A stretch of DNA of 64,000 bases from the NCBI GenBank assembly GCA_902576905.1, contig CACGWW010000002.1, positions 146,801-210,800 on the forward strand. Direction: 5' to 3'. The notes beneath the pieces are model-generated. The model saw only the letters and a program-made list of their open reading frames with translations. It was not told the origin of the DNA and made no database searches. This document shows positions 12,982 through 22,921 of this stretch, one piece after another (the stretch's first letter is position 1; each line of letters begins with the position of its first letter). The position numbers were made by a program, and so were the translations under genes. The stretch is from an uncultured Alphaproteobacteria bacterium. Its GTDB lineage: Bacteria; Pseudomonadota; Alphaproteobacteria; Rhodobacterales; Rhodobacteraceae.

Positions 12982-13929
12982 CTAACTAGGCCCGTTATAC
13001 AAGCCACCTTCGATAGCAAAACCATGAAGAACCGCCCAACTAAACCAGTCGTCGACAACCGTTCCAGTTAGCAATATGCCTATACCACCGGTGATAGGAC
13101 AAAGAATTGCGAACCACCAAGCCCATCTATGAATTCCTTCCATGGAAGCGTTAAAGCCCATGGTCCATCTCCAGAACAGAGCAGCACGCTCAGAGGCGGT
13201 GCCACGATCATAGATTTGTTCGAGTTCCCTGTCCCCTCCCATTCTAGAGGTAGCTAATATCGTTGCTCCATGCATTGCGAAAAGTAGAGCAGAGCCATAT
13301 AGAAAGACGATGCTCAGCGCGTGAAAGGGATTATAGAATAGATTGCCATGATTTAAAGAAAGGTAATTTGTCCAATCTAGATGTGGAAAAATTCCATAAG
13401 GAACCATTTCTGACCAAGTGCCCATAGCCACTGGTCTAAAAAGACCAATTACAAGAAATAGCCATATTGCTGCAGCAAAAGCCCAACAAACATGTTTTCC
13501 CATTCCTAATTCATTGGCTCGCAGGTATGATCTAATCCACCAGCTTAAAACTGCTATGAGCAGACATGTACTCGCAATTAAGTACAAACCGCCCTCCCAA
13601 ATAGGTGGAAAGCCAAGGCCATATTCTTCACCAGGAGGGTCAAGAGAAATCCACCATAAATCTCTCCATAAGGCCTGCCATGACCAATCAACTGATTGGA
13701 GCATGCCTATTCCAGTAAGAAAAAACCACGCTGTACCCAAGAAGAATGCTATTGTTCCAAACATGCCAAGATGAATTGGACCCAACTGTGCATTTCCGAC
13801 GTAACCAAGTATAGAAGAAAACCGCGGCTCAACACCTCTTTCTTTTGCTACTAATCCTTTTTCATCAAGACCCATTTCTGCCGGGCCACGAACTTGAACC
13901 TGTGTTAAAATATTATGGTACTCTGCCAT
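12982..13929 (-). CDS. pufM: Photosynthetic reaction centre M subunit
   Basis: Membrane subunit of the type-II reaction centre. With PufL it binds the special pair, accessory BChl, bacteriopheophytin, non-haem iron and quinone Q_A. It has 315 residues and five transmembrane helices. The segments [26 protein letters not shown] and [25 protein letters not shown] carry the BChl and iron histidine ligands typical of M. The ribosome-binding site AGGAGG is built from the last codons of pufL. No pufC (tetrahaem cytochrome) or pufX follows; dxs starts 65 bp on, after a hairpin. Confidence 0.97.
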   Translation of the reverse strand: MAEYHNILTQVQVRGPAEMGLDEKGLVAKERGVEPRFSSILGYVGNAQLGPIHLGMFGTIAFFLGTAWFFLTGIGMLQSVDWSWQALWRDLWWISLDPPGEEYGLGFPPIWEGGLYLIASTCLLIAVLSWWIRSYLRANELGMGKHVCWAFAAAIWLFLVIGLFRPVAMGTWSEMVPYGIFPHLDWTNYLSLNHGNLFYNPFHALSIVFLYGSALLFAMHGATILATSRMGGDRELEQIYDRGTASERAALFWRWTMGFNASMEGIHRWAWWFAILCPITGGIGILLTGTVVDDWFSWAVLHGFAIEGGLYNGPS

Positions 13930-13930
13930 A

Positions 13931-14779
13931 TTAACCTCCTATACTTGCGAATGTGAAGAAATTTGGCCACCAATCCCACCATTCAATCCAGCTTTCACCA
14001 TCTGGCATTAACCAAGAAGGTCCAGATATAATGATACAAATTCCAGACCACCAGCCGGCACTAAGCGCAACGAATAATCCAATTCTATGAATACCCAATG
14101 TACCAATAGAGTAGCCGATAAAGTCTCTGAAGTACGTATCTTCATGGTCGGGTGTTTTTGCTTCTTCACCCTTCTCTGGATTTGCTGCCGACAAAATCAA
14201 AGATCCATGTAATGCAAGCAACATCGTAGTCGTAAAGAAACAAGCAATTGCAAGCATATGGATTGGGTTATAATGGAAATTACCATATTGATATCCAGTA
14301 TAAGATACCCAGTCTAAATGGGAAAAGATGCCATATGGAAATCCATGCGCCCACGCACCCATTAAAACTGGTCTAATAACCACCAAAGAAACGTAGGCAA
14401 AAATTGCAAAAGAAAAGGCAAATGGTATATGATAATCCATTCCCAATTTTCGCGTGATTTCGACCTGTCTTAACATCCAACTACCAAATGCTCCGATGGC
14501 GCACAAAGTTATAACTTGCCATAAGCCACCATCGTTCATGGGAGCCATTTTGAGCCCGTATTCAAGAGGCGGTGGCTCTATGCTTATTAACCAGGGATTC
14601 CAGACACCCTGCTGAGCAGCTCCCCAAAAAATCATAATACTACCGAGGGCAGCAAAGAAAATTGTCGAGACTCCAAAAAAGCCGACATAAAACGGCCCGA
14701 CCCAAAAGTCAAATAAGTCCCGACCTATAAGAGTACCGCCTGGAACACGATACTTTTTTTCAAAACTGAGTAATGCCAT
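13931..14779 (-). CDS. pufL: Photosynthetic reaction centre L subunit
   Basis: Reaction-centre L chain carrying the active electron-transfer branch and the Q_B site. I place the start at ATG 14779 ([20 protein letters not shown], 282 residues), with GGAGGT 6 nt upstream; an earlier in-frame ATG at 14797 lacks support. Relative to Rhodobacter numbering plus one, His154 and His174 (BChl ligands), His191 and His231 (iron ligands), Glu213 and Ser224 (proton delivery to Q_B) are all present. It is 1 bp from pufM and preceded by two strong hairpins that separate it from pufBA. Confidence 0.97.
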   Translation of the reverse strand: MALLSFEKKYRVPGGTLIGRDLFDFWVGPFYVGFFGVSTIFFAALGSIMIFWGAAQQGVWNPWLISIEPPPLEYGLKMAPMNDGGLWQVITLCAIGAFGSWMLRQVEITRKLGMDYHIPFAFSFAIFAYVSLVVIRPVLMGAWAHGFPYGIFSHLDWVSYTGYQYGNFHYNPIHMLAIACFFTTTMLLALHGSLILSAANPEKGEEAKTPDHEDTYFRDFIGYSIGTLGIHRIGLFVALSAGWWSGICIIISGPSWLMPDGESWIEWWDWWPNFFTFASIGG

Positions 14780-14806
14780 TCTATGACCTCCATTCAAATT
14801 ACTCTG

Positions 14807-14832
14807 CTGACTGACAAATAGTAGTCAGTCAG
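14807..14832 (-). repeat. Intercistronic hairpin II between pufA and pufL
   Basis: A perfect 9-bp stem, CTGACTGAC (14807-14815) and GTCAGTCAG (14824-14832), with an 8-nt loop. Together with the neighbouring hairpin it fits the known puf arrangement in which stable structures after pufA block 3' exonuclease and make the LH1 mRNA segment outlive the reaction-centre segment. Confidence 0.75.
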
Positions 14833-14840
14833 AATGCCAC

Positions 14841-14874
14841 GGGCGAGATCCTAAGGGGGGACTGGTTCTCGCCC
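14841..14874 (-). repeat. Intercistronic hairpin I between pufA and pufL
   Basis: A perfect 8-bp GC-rich stem, GGGCGAGA (14841-14848) with TCTCGCCC (14867-14874), around an 18-nt loop, 19 nt past the pufA stop. In this AT-rich DNA such a stem is conspicuous. Likely role: segmental mRNA stability giving excess LH1 over reaction centre. Confidence 0.75.
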
Positions 14875-14892
14875 ACAGCGTATCGTAGGTTT

Positions 14893-15051
14893 TTAGCCAG
14901 CTGCTCTTGCTGCGGCCTCAAACCAATTGAAGTGATCGGTGCTGAGCAACACTAAATGAATCATTGCTGCTAGCAAGAAGAGAAAGACGCCCTGTGCGAC
15001 AAACACTCGTCTAGGATCAAATATCAGCCATATTTTATAAAAGTGACTCAT
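14893..15051 (-). CDS. pufA: Light-harvesting LH1 alpha polypeptide
   Basis: Core antenna alpha chain, 52 residues, translated by hand: [20 protein letters not shown] followed by a single transmembrane helix. His32 in AAMIHLVLL is the bacteriochlorophyll ligand, and the C-terminus [13 protein letters not shown] has the usual tryptophan. It follows pufB by 10 bp and precedes the two pufA-pufL hairpins. It pairs with PufB to form the LH1 ring around PufLM. Confidence 0.96.
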   Translation of the reverse strand: MSHFYKIWLIFDPRRVFVAQGVFLFLLAAMIHLVLLSTDHFNWFEAAARAAG

Positions 15052-15061
15052 TTCTTTCTCC

Positions 15062-15220
15062 TCAACCGAAATAGAACCAAGGACGCCAGATCCATGTTGC
15101 TATATGAGCTAATATGCACATTATGGTAAATGTCCATAGTCCACTCATATAAACGCTATGTAATTCTTGCGCCTGTTCATCTGTTAAACCTGATAAAGAC
15201 AGGTCATTATTTCCAGCCAT
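15062..15220 (-). CDS. pufB: Light-harvesting LH1 beta polypeptide
   Basis: Core antenna beta chain, 52 residues, starting [20 protein letters not shown]. The hydrophobic helix carries the BChl-ligating His39 (CILAHIATW) followed by the family signature IWRPWF near the C-terminus. A GGAGG ribosome-binding site (minus strand of 15226-15232) precedes the ATG. It lies between pufQ and pufA. Confidence 0.96.
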   Translation of the reverse strand: MAGNNDLSLSGLTDEQAQELHSVYMSGLWTFTIMCILAHIATWIWRPWFYFG

Positions 15221-15245
15221 TATACATCCTCCGGATTAAGTGACT

Positions 15246-15277
15246 GTTGCGCTACAAGCACCTTATGTGCTAGCAAC
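15246..15277 (-). repeat. Imperfect hairpin in pufQ-pufB leader
   Basis: The outer stem GTTGC (15246-15250)/GCAAC (15273-15277) and inner stem AGCAC (15257-15261)/GTGCT (15267-15271) around loop CTTAT, with an asymmetric bulge. It sits 26 nt upstream of the pufB start. A possible mRNA processing or 5'-stability element for pufBA, by analogy with Rhodobacter puf mRNA. Confidence 0.4.
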
Positions 15278-15317
15278 GATTCTTCCGCCAAAAGACGGTA
15301 AGAATTCTTTAAAACCC

Positions 15318-15503
15318 TCATGAAAAAATCATGGGCGTAATTGTTTTGGCATTTGCCCATGCCTTACTAAACATATCTTTTTCAATTTTTCCTTTTACTA
15401 GACTTTTCATGCAGGTGAGTAGAGCTCCTGGTAACGAAAATATAAATATTACTATGAAATAAACTCGATACTCCCAAATTGGCTTTTTTCTTGTTCTTCT
15501 CAT
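15318..15503 (-). CDS. pufQ: PufQ-like cytochrome-subunit/BChl-synthesis accessory protein
   Basis: Small single-helix membrane protein, 61 residues. The motif EYRVYF near the start and the C-terminal KTITPMIF match PufQ of Rhodobacter, which is required for normal bacteriochlorophyll formation and has been proposed as a carrier of BChl intermediates. The position, 12 bp after bchZ and before pufB, is also the canonical one. The start is ATG 15503 with an AGGAGGG site just upstream. Confidence 0.85.
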   Translation of the reverse strand: MRRTRKKPIWEYRVYFIVIFIFSLPGALLTCMKSLVKGKIEKDMFSKAWANAKTITPMIFS

Positions 15504-15515
15504 CGCAGTCCCTCC

Positions 15516-16997
15516 TTATGCAACCTTATTACTTTTATTAACTTCTTCATCCTCTGGATTAAGCATTTTTATAACCTCTTTCGCGACTTTTTTATCTCCA
15601 TTTTGTAGTGCTATTTTTTCAGCTTGATCACGGAGAGTTTTAGTGGCGGAAATTCTAGTTAAAGGTGAATGCTTGGCCACAATTTCTTCCAAAATATCTT
15701 TAGCTTCCTGATCCCACGGTAGCTCCTTTCTCAATTTGGTTAATGTCGCATCTGTTTTGTCCAAATCAGATCCAAGAGGCAATATGTGAAAGAGCGCATC
15801 AAATAATCCATTGCAAATTTCTTGTAACAAATAAGTTGATCCCGAGTACCCCATCATTGGTGTGCCGACAGCACGTCTTATTGCTGCTCCTGGAAAACTC
15901 GCTGGGACGAATGATGCTTTTGGTCCAAAGCCTTGGCCTGCCTCTGCAAGATACATTTTTTCATTTATGGATCCCATCAAAACCAGAGGTCTAGTTTGCT
16001 TTATAAGATTTCTAATTTTTTCATTATCCGTCTTCTTCCCAGCAACTCTTGCTACCGCAAATTTACAGGGAAGGCCTAATTCATTCTCCAAAAAATTTCT
16101 TATACCCCTTGTGTATGTTTCATTAGCCACAATTCCGAAACTGGCGGTCGCAAAAAAATCCTGAGTCACAGATCGCCAAAGATCCCATACAGGTTTAATC
16201 GTTGAATGCTTCTCTTTTTCGATGAAGGCTTCAACATCAATATTCAGTATCTCTCCCAATTTCGTTAAGAATTTAGTTGTACTATCAATACCAATTGGGG
16301 CCTGTAAATAAGGCTTACCCAATAGCTCAGCTAAACCTCTACCAAACTCTCTATACATTACAATATTTGCATCAGCATTCACAAGTTTCGACATCTCTGC
16401 TATATGAGCACCCATTGGCATAACCATATTTACTTCTGCACCAATGCCTTCTACAAGTCGTCTAATTTCTGCTAAATCGGAAGGCATGTTAAAAGTCCCG
16501 TACATAGGGCCCAAAATATTTACCCTGGGTTTAGAATTTTCTTCCCTTTTTACTTCTTTTGGCATTCTGCCTTTAGTCATCCCAAAATTAGTAAAAAGCC
16601 ATGTCATAGATCTATCTGCAGCCTGCCATTGGTCTTCATCAATCGTTCTTGGTAAGAACCTTTGAATATTTGTGCCTTGAGGTGTCACACCTCCTCCTAT
16701 CATTTCTGCAATTGAACCTGTTACAACAACAGCCGGCAATACAGGATCCAAGGTATCCCAGGCACGTTTCATAGCTCCTTCTGTTCCTTCTCGTCCTAGC
16801 TCCTCCTCGCCTAATCCAGTGACCACAATTGGTAACTCGTGTGGCGGTAAAGCATCTGTGTAGTGAAGAACTGATGTAACGGGTAGGTTTTCACACCCTA
16901 CTGGACCGTCTACAACAACTTGAAGGCCTTTTACGCCACAAAAAGCATAAACTGACCCCCAATATCCTCCTGCTCTATCGTGATCCTGAATTAACAT
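15516..16997 (-). CDS. bchZ: Chlorophyllide a reductase subunit Z
   Basis: Nitrogenase-like subunit that with BchY forms the catalytic component of chlorophyllide a oxidoreductase (COR), reducing ring B to the bacteriochlorin. It has 493 residues. The N-terminal [30 protein letters not shown] and [13 protein letters not shown] segments with conserved cysteines are typical. Its ATG overlaps the last base of the bchY TAA. It leads directly into pufQ, so the chlorin reductase and reaction-centre genes form the bchC-X-Y-Z-puf superoperon known from Rhodobacter. Confidence 0.96.
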   Translation of the reverse strand: MLIQDHDRAGGYWGSVYAFCGVKGLQVVVDGPVGCENLPVTSVLHYTDALPPHELPIVVTGLGEEELGREGTEGAMKRAWDTLDPVLPAVVVTGSIAEMIGGGVTPQGTNIQRFLPRTIDEDQWQAADRSMTWLFTNFGMTKGRMPKEVKREENSKPRVNILGPMYGTFNMPSDLAEIRRLVEGIGAEVNMVMPMGAHIAEMSKLVNADANIVMYREFGRGLAELLGKPYLQAPIGIDSTTKFLTKLGEILNIDVEAFIEKEKHSTIKPVWDLWRSVTQDFFATASFGIVANETYTRGIRNFLENELGLPCKFAVARVAGKKTDNEKIRNLIKQTRPLVLMGSINEKMYLAEAGQGFGPKASFVPASFPGAAIRRAVGTPMMGYSGSTYLLQEICNGLFDALFHILPLGSDLDKTDATLTKLRKELPWDQEAKDILEEIVAKHSPLTRISATKTLRDQAEKIALQNGDKKVAKEVIKMLNPEDEEVNKSNKVA

Positions 16998-18574
16998 TAA
17001 ATCATCTCCTCTGCCTTTGCGGCGATCTTTCTTTTCTCTATTTTCTTTGCCTGATGGGCTCGGAATTGGGGGTTGAGATTTGGCTCACCCTCCCAAACTC
17101 CTGCGGTATCACCTTCCCCTACACCCTCGAAGAAACTCTTCATTTTTTCCATTCGTGACCCATTGCTTATGGCCTGCAATATTACTTCGGCTAAGCTCCC
17201 TGCACCAGCAACACCCATTATTGGTCTAGCAGAAATTAAATTTGTGTAATAAAGAGAGGGGATACCTAACTCTTTAGCTTTTTGCACTACCGGGGTCGTT
17301 CCAATCGCCAAGTCAGGATTAACGCTCTTTACCGCTGAAATATCATCCTCCAAACTCGCCCTAAATTTCACAAAAACGCCTCTACTCTCCAACCAATCTT
17401 TGTCTTCAGTAGACCATTTAGTCTTGGGACAGGCAGTTCCTACATAAGGAACTTCAGCGCCAGCCTCTATCAGTGTTCTTGCTACTATAAGTTCCGAACC
17501 TTCATAGCCCGATACTGTAATTTTGTTATTAATTTTTTTGTCATCAAGAGATTTTTGTATTTGTGGCAGAATCTTCTGTTTTGCCGTCCCAATGATCTTT
17601 TTCGCAATGTTAAAAGTATCGCCTATTCGATCAATCCAAAAATTAGTACCTTCAACACCCACTGGGGCCGATCCAATAATTGGCTTACCAGCGTCTTCAA
17701 ACTCTCTTACAGCAGCGGTATAAAAGGGATGAATAGCTGCAACCGCTCCACAATCAAGCGCTGCATACAATTCCCGCCACTCTCTGCAAGGTACAACCTG
17801 TCCCGCGGCCAACCCAAGTGGTTCTAGAATTGCCCCAATATTCATGGGATCCGCCGGAAACATTTCTCCCAACAATGTAACGGTCGGTCTATCTGATTTC
17901 TTTGAAGCTGGAGCAGCTACTGGCCCAGACTCGATTTCGTTTTTTGCATAATTCAGTAACGCACCAGCCAAGACATCTTTTGCCTCTGCGTGCGTGGGAA
18001 TACCAAAACCAGGCACATCAATACCAATTATCCTAACCCCGTTAATTTCTTTTGGGAGAAGCCTCAAAGGAACCCCAGAAGCGCTAGGAACACACAGATT
18101 TGTGAAAACAACAGCATCAAACCTATCGGGGTCAGCCATTTCATGTGCAGACTCTAAAATATCTTCATATAGTTTTCCTGTTACTAGAGTCTCAGAGGAA
18201 AAAGGTACATAACCGACAGATCTTCGGGCTCCATAAAAATGTGACACAAAGGTTAACCCATAGACACAGCATGCAGAACCTGACAACACAGTTGCCACTC
18301 GCTTCATTCTCAGACCAACCCTTAAAGATCCAAAAGCAGGACACATGCTTTGTGGCTTATCATGGGGACCCATGGGGTAATCTTTTCGCATATTTTGTAT
18401 GAGTTCTTTGTTGGCACTTCTTTCTGCACTACCCTTAAGAGATGAGGACCCACAAAGACCATCAGATGTGGTGCCTACGCCTGCAAAATGTTGGTCTTCT
18501 AAATCAACATTGACCTCATCATTCAACTTAACGTCGTCTGCTGCATCATATTTTATTTCTCTCTTAGTGCCCAT
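16997..18574 (-). CDS. bchY: Chlorophyllide a reductase subunit Y
   Basis: Second catalytic subunit of COR. It has 525 residues. A variable N-terminus of about 75 residues precedes the conserved core [20 protein letters not shown] and [22 protein letters not shown], which carries Fe-S cluster cysteines, then [19 protein letters not shown]. The start, ATG 18574, lies 18 bp after the bchX stop with an AAGAAG site. It sits between bchX and bchZ. Confidence 0.96.
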   Translation of the reverse strand: MGTKREIKYDAADDVKLNDEVNVDLEDQHFAGVGTTSDGLCGSSSLKGSAERSANKELIQNMRKDYPMGPHDKPQSMCPAFGSLRVGLRMKRVATVLSGSACCVYGLTFVSHFYGARRSVGYVPFSSETLVTGKLYEDILESAHEMADPDRFDAVVFTNLCVPSASGVPLRLLPKEINGVRIIGIDVPGFGIPTHAEAKDVLAGALLNYAKNEIESGPVAAPASKKSDRPTVTLLGEMFPADPMNIGAILEPLGLAAGQVVPCREWRELYAALDCGAVAAIHPFYTAAVREFEDAGKPIIGSAPVGVEGTNFWIDRIGDTFNIAKKIIGTAKQKILPQIQKSLDDKKINNKITVSGYEGSELIVARTLIEAGAEVPYVGTACPKTKWSTEDKDWLESRGVFVKFRASLEDDISAVKSVNPDLAIGTTPVVQKAKELGIPSLYYTNLISARPIMGVAGAGSLAEVILQAISNGSRMEKMKSFFEGVGEGDTAGVWEGEPNLNPQFRAHQAKKIEKRKIAAKAEEMI

Positions 18575-18592
18575 TCTTCTTAATTTTTCTCT

Positions 18593-19615
18593 TTACACTT
18601 CGTCATATACGACTTCTAACGACTCTTTAGGTTTGGCAAATTTTCCTCTCATGTCAGCATCGGTAGCTGGTTGCAACACAAAGTCAGCTCCTGTCTCACT
18701 AGCTGCAAACAAATTGAGAAGGCCATCTTGGTCAAGTGGCTTTGGTCTAAGTGGTGGGGCCTCAGCTGTATTGGTTCCTAGTTCAGCAAACAAGTCTCCC
18801 CACTGTGACTCTTTTGTTCCAACAATGTGATAATTTGCGGACTTCTTTCTCAGGTCATCATCTTGAGGTATACTTGCAAGAATTGGTATTTTTACTGTCT
18901 CAGCAAAAGCTGCTGCTTCACCCGACCCATCGTCTTTGTTAATTACTAAACCTGCCACACCAACGTTTCCACCTAATTTTCTAAAATACTCAACTGCTGA
19001 ACAAACATTATTTGCTACATATAGAGATTGAAGATCGTTTGATGCAACCAATATTACCTTTTGAGCCATATCCCTTGCTATTGGCAATCCGAAACCGCCG
19101 CAAACCACATCACCCAAAAAATCTAATAATACGTAATCAAAATCCCAATCGTGAAACCCTAGCTTTTCCAATAGCTCAAAGCCATGGATTATGCCGCGTC
19201 CTCCACATCCTCTTCCTACTTCTGGCCCACCGAGCTCCATCGCAAATACGCCATTTCTTTTAAAACACACATCTCCAATAGAGACTTCTTCACCCGCAAG
19301 TTTCTTATTAGTCGATGTTTCAAGTATAGTTGGGCAAGCCTTTCCCCCGAATAAGAGAGAGGTTGTATCAGATTTCGGGTCACATCCTATGAGTAGAACT
19401 CTTTTTCCTTGTTCTGCCATCATATGACTAAGATTTGCAAGAGTGAAACTTTTACCGATGCCTCCTTTACCGTAGATCGCTATTATCTGGGTTTTTTTTG
19501 TTGGCTCACCAACTGGAACTTCGTCGATAGGTTGATTTGCTTCTTCTCGAAGGTCTTTGTGGTGTTTTTCTAAGTCTTTCTTATCTAAAGTATTAGTCGG
19601 GTTATCTAAGCTCAT
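18593..19615 (-). CDS. bchX: Chlorophyllide a reductase iron protein subunit X
   Basis: NifH-like ATP-driven electron donor to BchY/BchZ. The P-loop GKGGIGKSFTLANLS and the Cys-containing switch segments (CGGRGIIHGFELLE, DFLGDVVCGGFG) that hold the inter-subunit [4Fe-4S] cluster are present. I choose ATG 19615 (340 residues), which overlaps the bchC stop as ATGA, rather than the in-frame TTG at 19630. GGAGG lies 8 nt upstream. Confidence 0.96.
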   Translation of the reverse strand: MSLDNPTNTLDKKDLEKHHKDLREEANQPIDEVPVGEPTKKTQIIAIYGKGGIGKSFTLANLSHMMAEQGKRVLLIGCDPKSDTTSLLFGGKACPTILETSTNKKLAGEEVSIGDVCFKRNGVFAMELGGPEVGRGCGGRGIIHGFELLEKLGFHDWDFDYVLLDFLGDVVCGGFGLPIARDMAQKVILVASNDLQSLYVANNVCSAVEYFRKLGGNVGVAGLVINKDDGSGEAAAFAETVKIPILASIPQDDDLRKKSANYHIVGTKESQWGDLFAELGTNTAEAPPLRPKPLDQDGLLNLFAASETGADFVLQPATDADMRGKFAKPKESLEVVYDEV

Positions 19616-20553
19616 GCTACATCCCTCCAATCAATAACCATTTTCAGGCATTCTGGATCTTCAAAAGATTGTCGATAAGCAGCTTTCGAGAAATTTACAT
19701 TACTCTCATGCGATATTAAATCTTCTAAAGATAGAGCACCAGTTTCTAATAGTGATCGTGTAATATTTATGTCTTCAGTATTGAATTCAGCTGAAATCCT
19801 GAACCTAGCCTCTTTTATAAATGCGGGAGGGAAAGAAAAGGAGATAGGAGATGAATAAAATCCAGCAAAAACTATTTCGCCATTTTTTTTCAATTTTGGA
19901 ATTATCTTATCCAAAACGCTAATATCTCCACTAGCCTCATAAATCGATTCATGATCTGAAGAATTATCATTTTCTGGATCTATAACATCGTAATCTGTTT
20001 CATTACCCACTCTAAGAGGATTACTTTCCCATACAACCGGGGCTTCACCTCCTGCTGCTATTGTTAATCGAGCTAGCAACCGTCCTAAAACACCATGACC
20101 AATAATAAGTGAGGGAAGTTTGTTCCCAAGCCCTGCGATTGCATGCCTAGCAGTTGCTGCGAGTGCAAATAATGTCCCTTTAGCTTTCAAATCAGGGTCT
20201 ATTTTTATAAGCTTTTCATCGGAAGCTATTAGAAGGCTTGAGGATGCACCGAAAAGACCCTTCTCGTTTTTATAGCAATTGGCCCCTGGGACAAATACAT
20301 GATCGCCAACCTTGAGTTTCCTAGATGCTCTGTTGTCGACTACCACCCCAACTGTTTCATAACCTGGGACAAGAGGATAACCCATTCCAGGAAAAAATGG
20401 CATGTCACCATTCCAAAACAAACGTTCAGTGCCAGTAGAAACTCCAGAGAACTGTGTTTCAATTATGACTTCACCTGGCTCCGGTTCCCTGAGGGCAACT
20501 TTGCGCAGGTCCAATTCACCTGGGTTATCAATTACTATTGCTAATGTTTCCAT
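19612..20553 (-). CDS. bchC: Bacteriochlorophyllide a dehydrogenase
   Basis: Oxidises the 3-(1-hydroxyethyl) group to acetyl, completing the bacteriochlorophyllide a chromophore. It is a zinc-free MDR (alcohol-dehydrogenase-like) fold protein. ATG 20553 gives 313 residues (METLAIVIDNPGEL...); a TTG at 20568 would add five. Visible are the GroES-like domain (FSGVSTGTERLFWNG, PLVPGYETVGVV) and the nucleotide-binding IIGHGVLGRLLARLTIAAGG. First gene of the bchCXYZ-pufQBALM superoperon, with a well-formed promoter and two PpsR boxes upstream and a long (about 150 nt) leader. Confidence 0.94.
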   Translation of the reverse strand: METLAIVIDNPGELDLRKVALREPEPGEVIIETQFSGVSTGTERLFWNGDMPFFPGMGYPLVPGYETVGVVVDNRASRKLKVGDHVFVPGANCYKNEKGLFGASSSLLIASDEKLIKIDPDLKAKGTLFALAATARHAIAGLGNKLPSLIIGHGVLGRLLARLTIAAGGEAPVVWESNPLRVGNETDYDVIDPENDNSSDHESIYEASGDISVLDKIIPKLKKNGEIVFAGFYSSPISFSFPPAFIKEARFRISAEFNTEDINITRSLLETGALSLEDLISHESNVNFSKAAYRQSFEDPECLKMVIDWRDVA

Positions 20554-20709
20554 ATTAAACGCTGACAATTATTGTGATTTTCATTAATTAACGCGAAAAA
20601 ATCTACGTGGAAACCTATGGATCCCCCTCGTAATTCGATGTCTTTTTCTAGCTTTCTTAAAAACTCAACCAAAAAGCTGGTCCTCTTTTATTTACGTAAA
20701 TATCCCATA

Positions 20710-20738
20710 ATTAAAGCCAACTCAAAAATAAATGTCAA
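20710..20738 (-). promoter_or_regulatory. Predicted bchC (superoperon) promoter
   Basis: On the minus strand TTGACA (20738-20733), 17 nt, then TTTAAT (20715-20710). This is close to consensus with ideal spacing. The -35 is contained in the proximal PpsR box (20733-20750), so repression would be by direct occlusion. It would drive bchC-X-Y-Z and, by read-through, puf. Confidence 0.65.
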
Positions 20739-20773
20739 TAAATTTAGACAAAAACTGTAATAAATTTCTGACA
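20733..20773. promoter_or_regulatory. Tandem PpsR/CrtJ boxes upstream of bchC
   Basis: Two exact palindromes, TGTCAATAAATTTAGACA (20733-20750) and TGTAATAAATTTCTGACA (20756-20773), centres 23 bp apart. The bchC promoter is the classical CrtJ target in Rhodobacter, and paired boxes there support cooperative binding. Nothing else is recognisable in the rest of the 20554-20796 gap. Confidence 0.88.
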
Positions 20774-20796
20774 TATGGTTTTTATGCAAAAAAAAC

Positions 20797-21927
20797 CTAC
20801 TTTTGAGCACTCATAACTTGGGTAATAAATGGCGCACTTACAGCATGCTTAACAATATTTGAAAAACCAGCCCTGAGAAGAATCACCTTATGCTCCTCAA
20901 AAGAACGCACTTTCCCTGTTGTCATTGCCATCGTATAAAATGAAAAATAGCAATCACTGGAACGCATTGCTTTGCTTCCACCAGACATTGGCTCTGTTAT
21001 TAACAAAGACCCACCCTTTGGAAGAGCTTCGTAGATTCTTTTGAGCAACAACTCTACAGTGCTGTCTTCATGATCATACAAAACCCTTACTAAACTTATA
21101 ACATCTTGATTCGAAGGAAGATCATCTTTTAAAAAATCACCAGGACAAAAATTTAAAAGCCCTACTATATCATCAATTTTTTGGTGATTACTCTTTGCAA
21201 CGTTTATTACATTAGGCAAGTCAAAAACGGTCGCTTTGATACTGGGATACTTGCTCTTTACCGCTAATAAAAATGCACCCGTGCCACCGCCAATATCCAG
21301 AATCTTTTTAATGCCTTTAAAGCTATATGCCTGCAAAGTTTGATCCGCAACCAACCTTTGGGAAGTCTGCATAAGCTTACTGTATTCGGAAGATACCTTT
21401 GCAGAAATCTTCTTTTTTTCTCCTTCTTTTCTTACATAGGGCCAAAATTGACTCATCTCTGTTTCACTTTTCCCATACAATAACTTCACTGGATCTAAAA
21501 GATCTCGATATAAAATTTGGTTGTGCTGAATCATATCCATTAACCCAGGAACCCCAACTATTTGCGCCCCTACCCTGGTTAACCAATATTTATTTCTTTT
21601 GTAGCATATCAGGTTTAAAGCACATCCACCACGCAGCAACAACAAAGACCTTTCATTCTCAATCTCCAGAAACTGGCTAACTTCATTCAGTGATCGCCCT
21701 TCTTTCTTGAGAAATTTAAAGATATCCAAATAGATCAATAAATGGAGAATTTGTGAATAGACAAACCCAGACATTATCTCATGAATCTTATTGCCCTCAT
21801 AACTAATGAGAGCTCTAAGAATTGGAACTTTAGCGATAGCTTCATGCACTTTGGTTGATGAAAAGATCTTAATCTTCAATCGATAATAGCTTTTATAAAG
21901 TGAATTAATTTTTTCTTTCAAAATCAT
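20797..21927 (-). CDS. crtF: Hydroxyneurosporene/demethylspheroidene O-methyltransferase
   Basis: SAM-dependent O-methyltransferase that methylates the C1 hydroxyl introduced by CrtC, producing spheroidene. It has 376 residues. An N-terminal dimerisation/winged-helix region (to about 130) is followed by a Rossmann methyltransferase domain with the SAM motif ILDIGGGTGAFL and the later CPGDFLKDDLP and LLITEPMSGG segments. It lies 43 bp downstream of crtE in the same direction and is placed before bchC as in Rhodobacter. Confidence 0.93.
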   Translation of the reverse strand: MILKEKINSLYKSYYRLKIKIFSSTKVHEAIAKVPILRALISYEGNKIHEIMSGFVYSQILHLLIYLDIFKFLKKEGRSLNEVSQFLEIENERSLLLLRGGCALNLICYKRNKYWLTRVGAQIVGVPGLMDMIQHNQILYRDLLDPVKLLYGKSETEMSQFWPYVRKEGEKKKISAKVSSEYSKLMQTSQRLVADQTLQAYSFKGIKKILDIGGGTGAFLLAVKSKYPSIKATVFDLPNVINVAKSNHQKIDDIVGLLNFCPGDFLKDDLPSNQDVISLVRVLYDHEDSTVELLLKRIYEALPKGGSLLITEPMSGGSKAMRSSDCYFSFYTMAMTTGKVRSFEEHKVILLRAGFSNIVKHAVSAPFITQVMSAQK

Positions 21928-21970
21928 CCGATCGGAGCAGTCTTAAACTCTTGTTAAACATATAAGTAGC

Positions 21971-22831
21971 TTACAAAGTTTTTTGAAGAGGCTTTACTGG
22001 TGTTAGACGTTCCGCCTGACTTCTGACAATTTTAATCAATTCAACTTCACCGGGGCATGAGGGAATAGAAGCTATAGCTCCAGCCAAGATGTCTTGAAGC
22101 CTTTTAATCGCACCTTGCTCTCCTAACTTTAAAACAGCGTTCGGGCGCTCATTTTCGCTATCTCTATTATTCGATTTACCACTTTTTTGAGAGTCAGAAA
22201 AGTCTTTCAAATCATCAGCAACCTGAAACGCCTCACCTATTCTCTGCCCGAGCTCTGCCCATGGCTCTGGATCTTCGCCTGCAGAAATTGCCCCCATTTT
22301 AGTAGCCGCTACAAATAATGAGGCCGTTTTAAGTTTATGATATGAACTAAGATCAATAATTTTTTCACTTTCCCAACCTTGACCTGAACAGATTCCATAG
22401 GGCATACCCGTTGACGTTGTTAAAACATTTATCAACTCACCAAGCCTATCAGGAGCGCTTGTGCCTTTAGAAGTAAGCACCTGAATTGCTAAAATAATGA
22501 GGGAATCGCCACATAGAACAGCTAGTGGCTCATCAAAGGCCTTATGAACAGTAGGCTTACCCCGCCTAACCTCTGCATTATCAAATGCTGGCAAATCATC
22601 ATGCACTAAACTGGCGCAATGCATCATCTCGACTGAAACTGCTGAAGCCATTGAGAGATCAAAATTATCTAACCCACACGCATTGGAAACAGCAAGGCAG
22701 AGCTGAGGCCGTACTCTAGCACCGCCTGGAAAAATTGCATAATCCATCGCCGCAGCTAATTTTGGTGGAGCAGGCGATCTACTCGCCTTCTTAATTGCCT
22801 TTTTCAGTGCCTCTTCTAGCTTTTCTTTCAT
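21971..22831 (-). CDS. crtE: Geranylgeranyl diphosphate synthase
   Basis: Trans-prenyltransferase making GGPP for carotenoids and the bacteriochlorophyll tail. It has 286 residues. The first Asp-rich motif lies in HDDLPAFDNAEVRRGKPTVH and the second in VADDLKDFSD. ATG 22831 is downstream of a PpsR-controlled promoter (22851-22878). First gene of the crtE-crtF unit. Confidence 0.94.
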   Translation of the reverse strand: MKEKLEEALKKAIKKASRSPAPPKLAAAMDYAIFPGGARVRPQLCLAVSNACGLDNFDLSMASAVSVEMMHCASLVHDDLPAFDNAEVRRGKPTVHKAFDEPLAVLCGDSLIILAIQVLTSKGTSAPDRLGELINVLTTSTGMPYGICSGQGWESEKIIDLSSYHKLKTASLFVAATKMGAISAGEDPEPWAELGQRIGEAFQVADDLKDFSDSQKSGKSNNRDSENERPNAVLKLGEQGAIKRLQDILAGAIASIPSCPGEVELIKIVRSQAERLTPVKPLQKTL

Positions 22832-22840
22832 ATCTATTCC

Positions 22841-22890
22841 TGTGGTAAAAATTAGACATCATTTGAAATTTGTGTAAATAATTTTGGACA
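22841..22890. promoter_or_regulatory. PpsR/CrtJ boxes and crtE promoter between crtE and crtD
   Basis: Exact boxes TGTGGTAAAAATTAGACA (22841-22858) and TGTAAATAATTTTGGACA (22873-22890), centres 32 bp apart (three turns). On the minus strand, TTTACA (22878-22873)-N16-TCTAAT (22856-22851) forms a plausible crtE promoter whose two hexamers each fall in one box. The divergent crtD start at 22922 is close behind, so one pair of boxes could serve both directions. Confidence 0.8.
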
Positions 22891-22921
22891 CTTTTTAAAA
22901 TAAGTCAATAAAATACCATTT

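Noticed and set aside
18399..18830. 143-codon plus-strand ORF across the bchX/bchY junction
   Set aside because: Shadow of two secure genes on the other strand; low-complexity Ser/Leu-rich translation.
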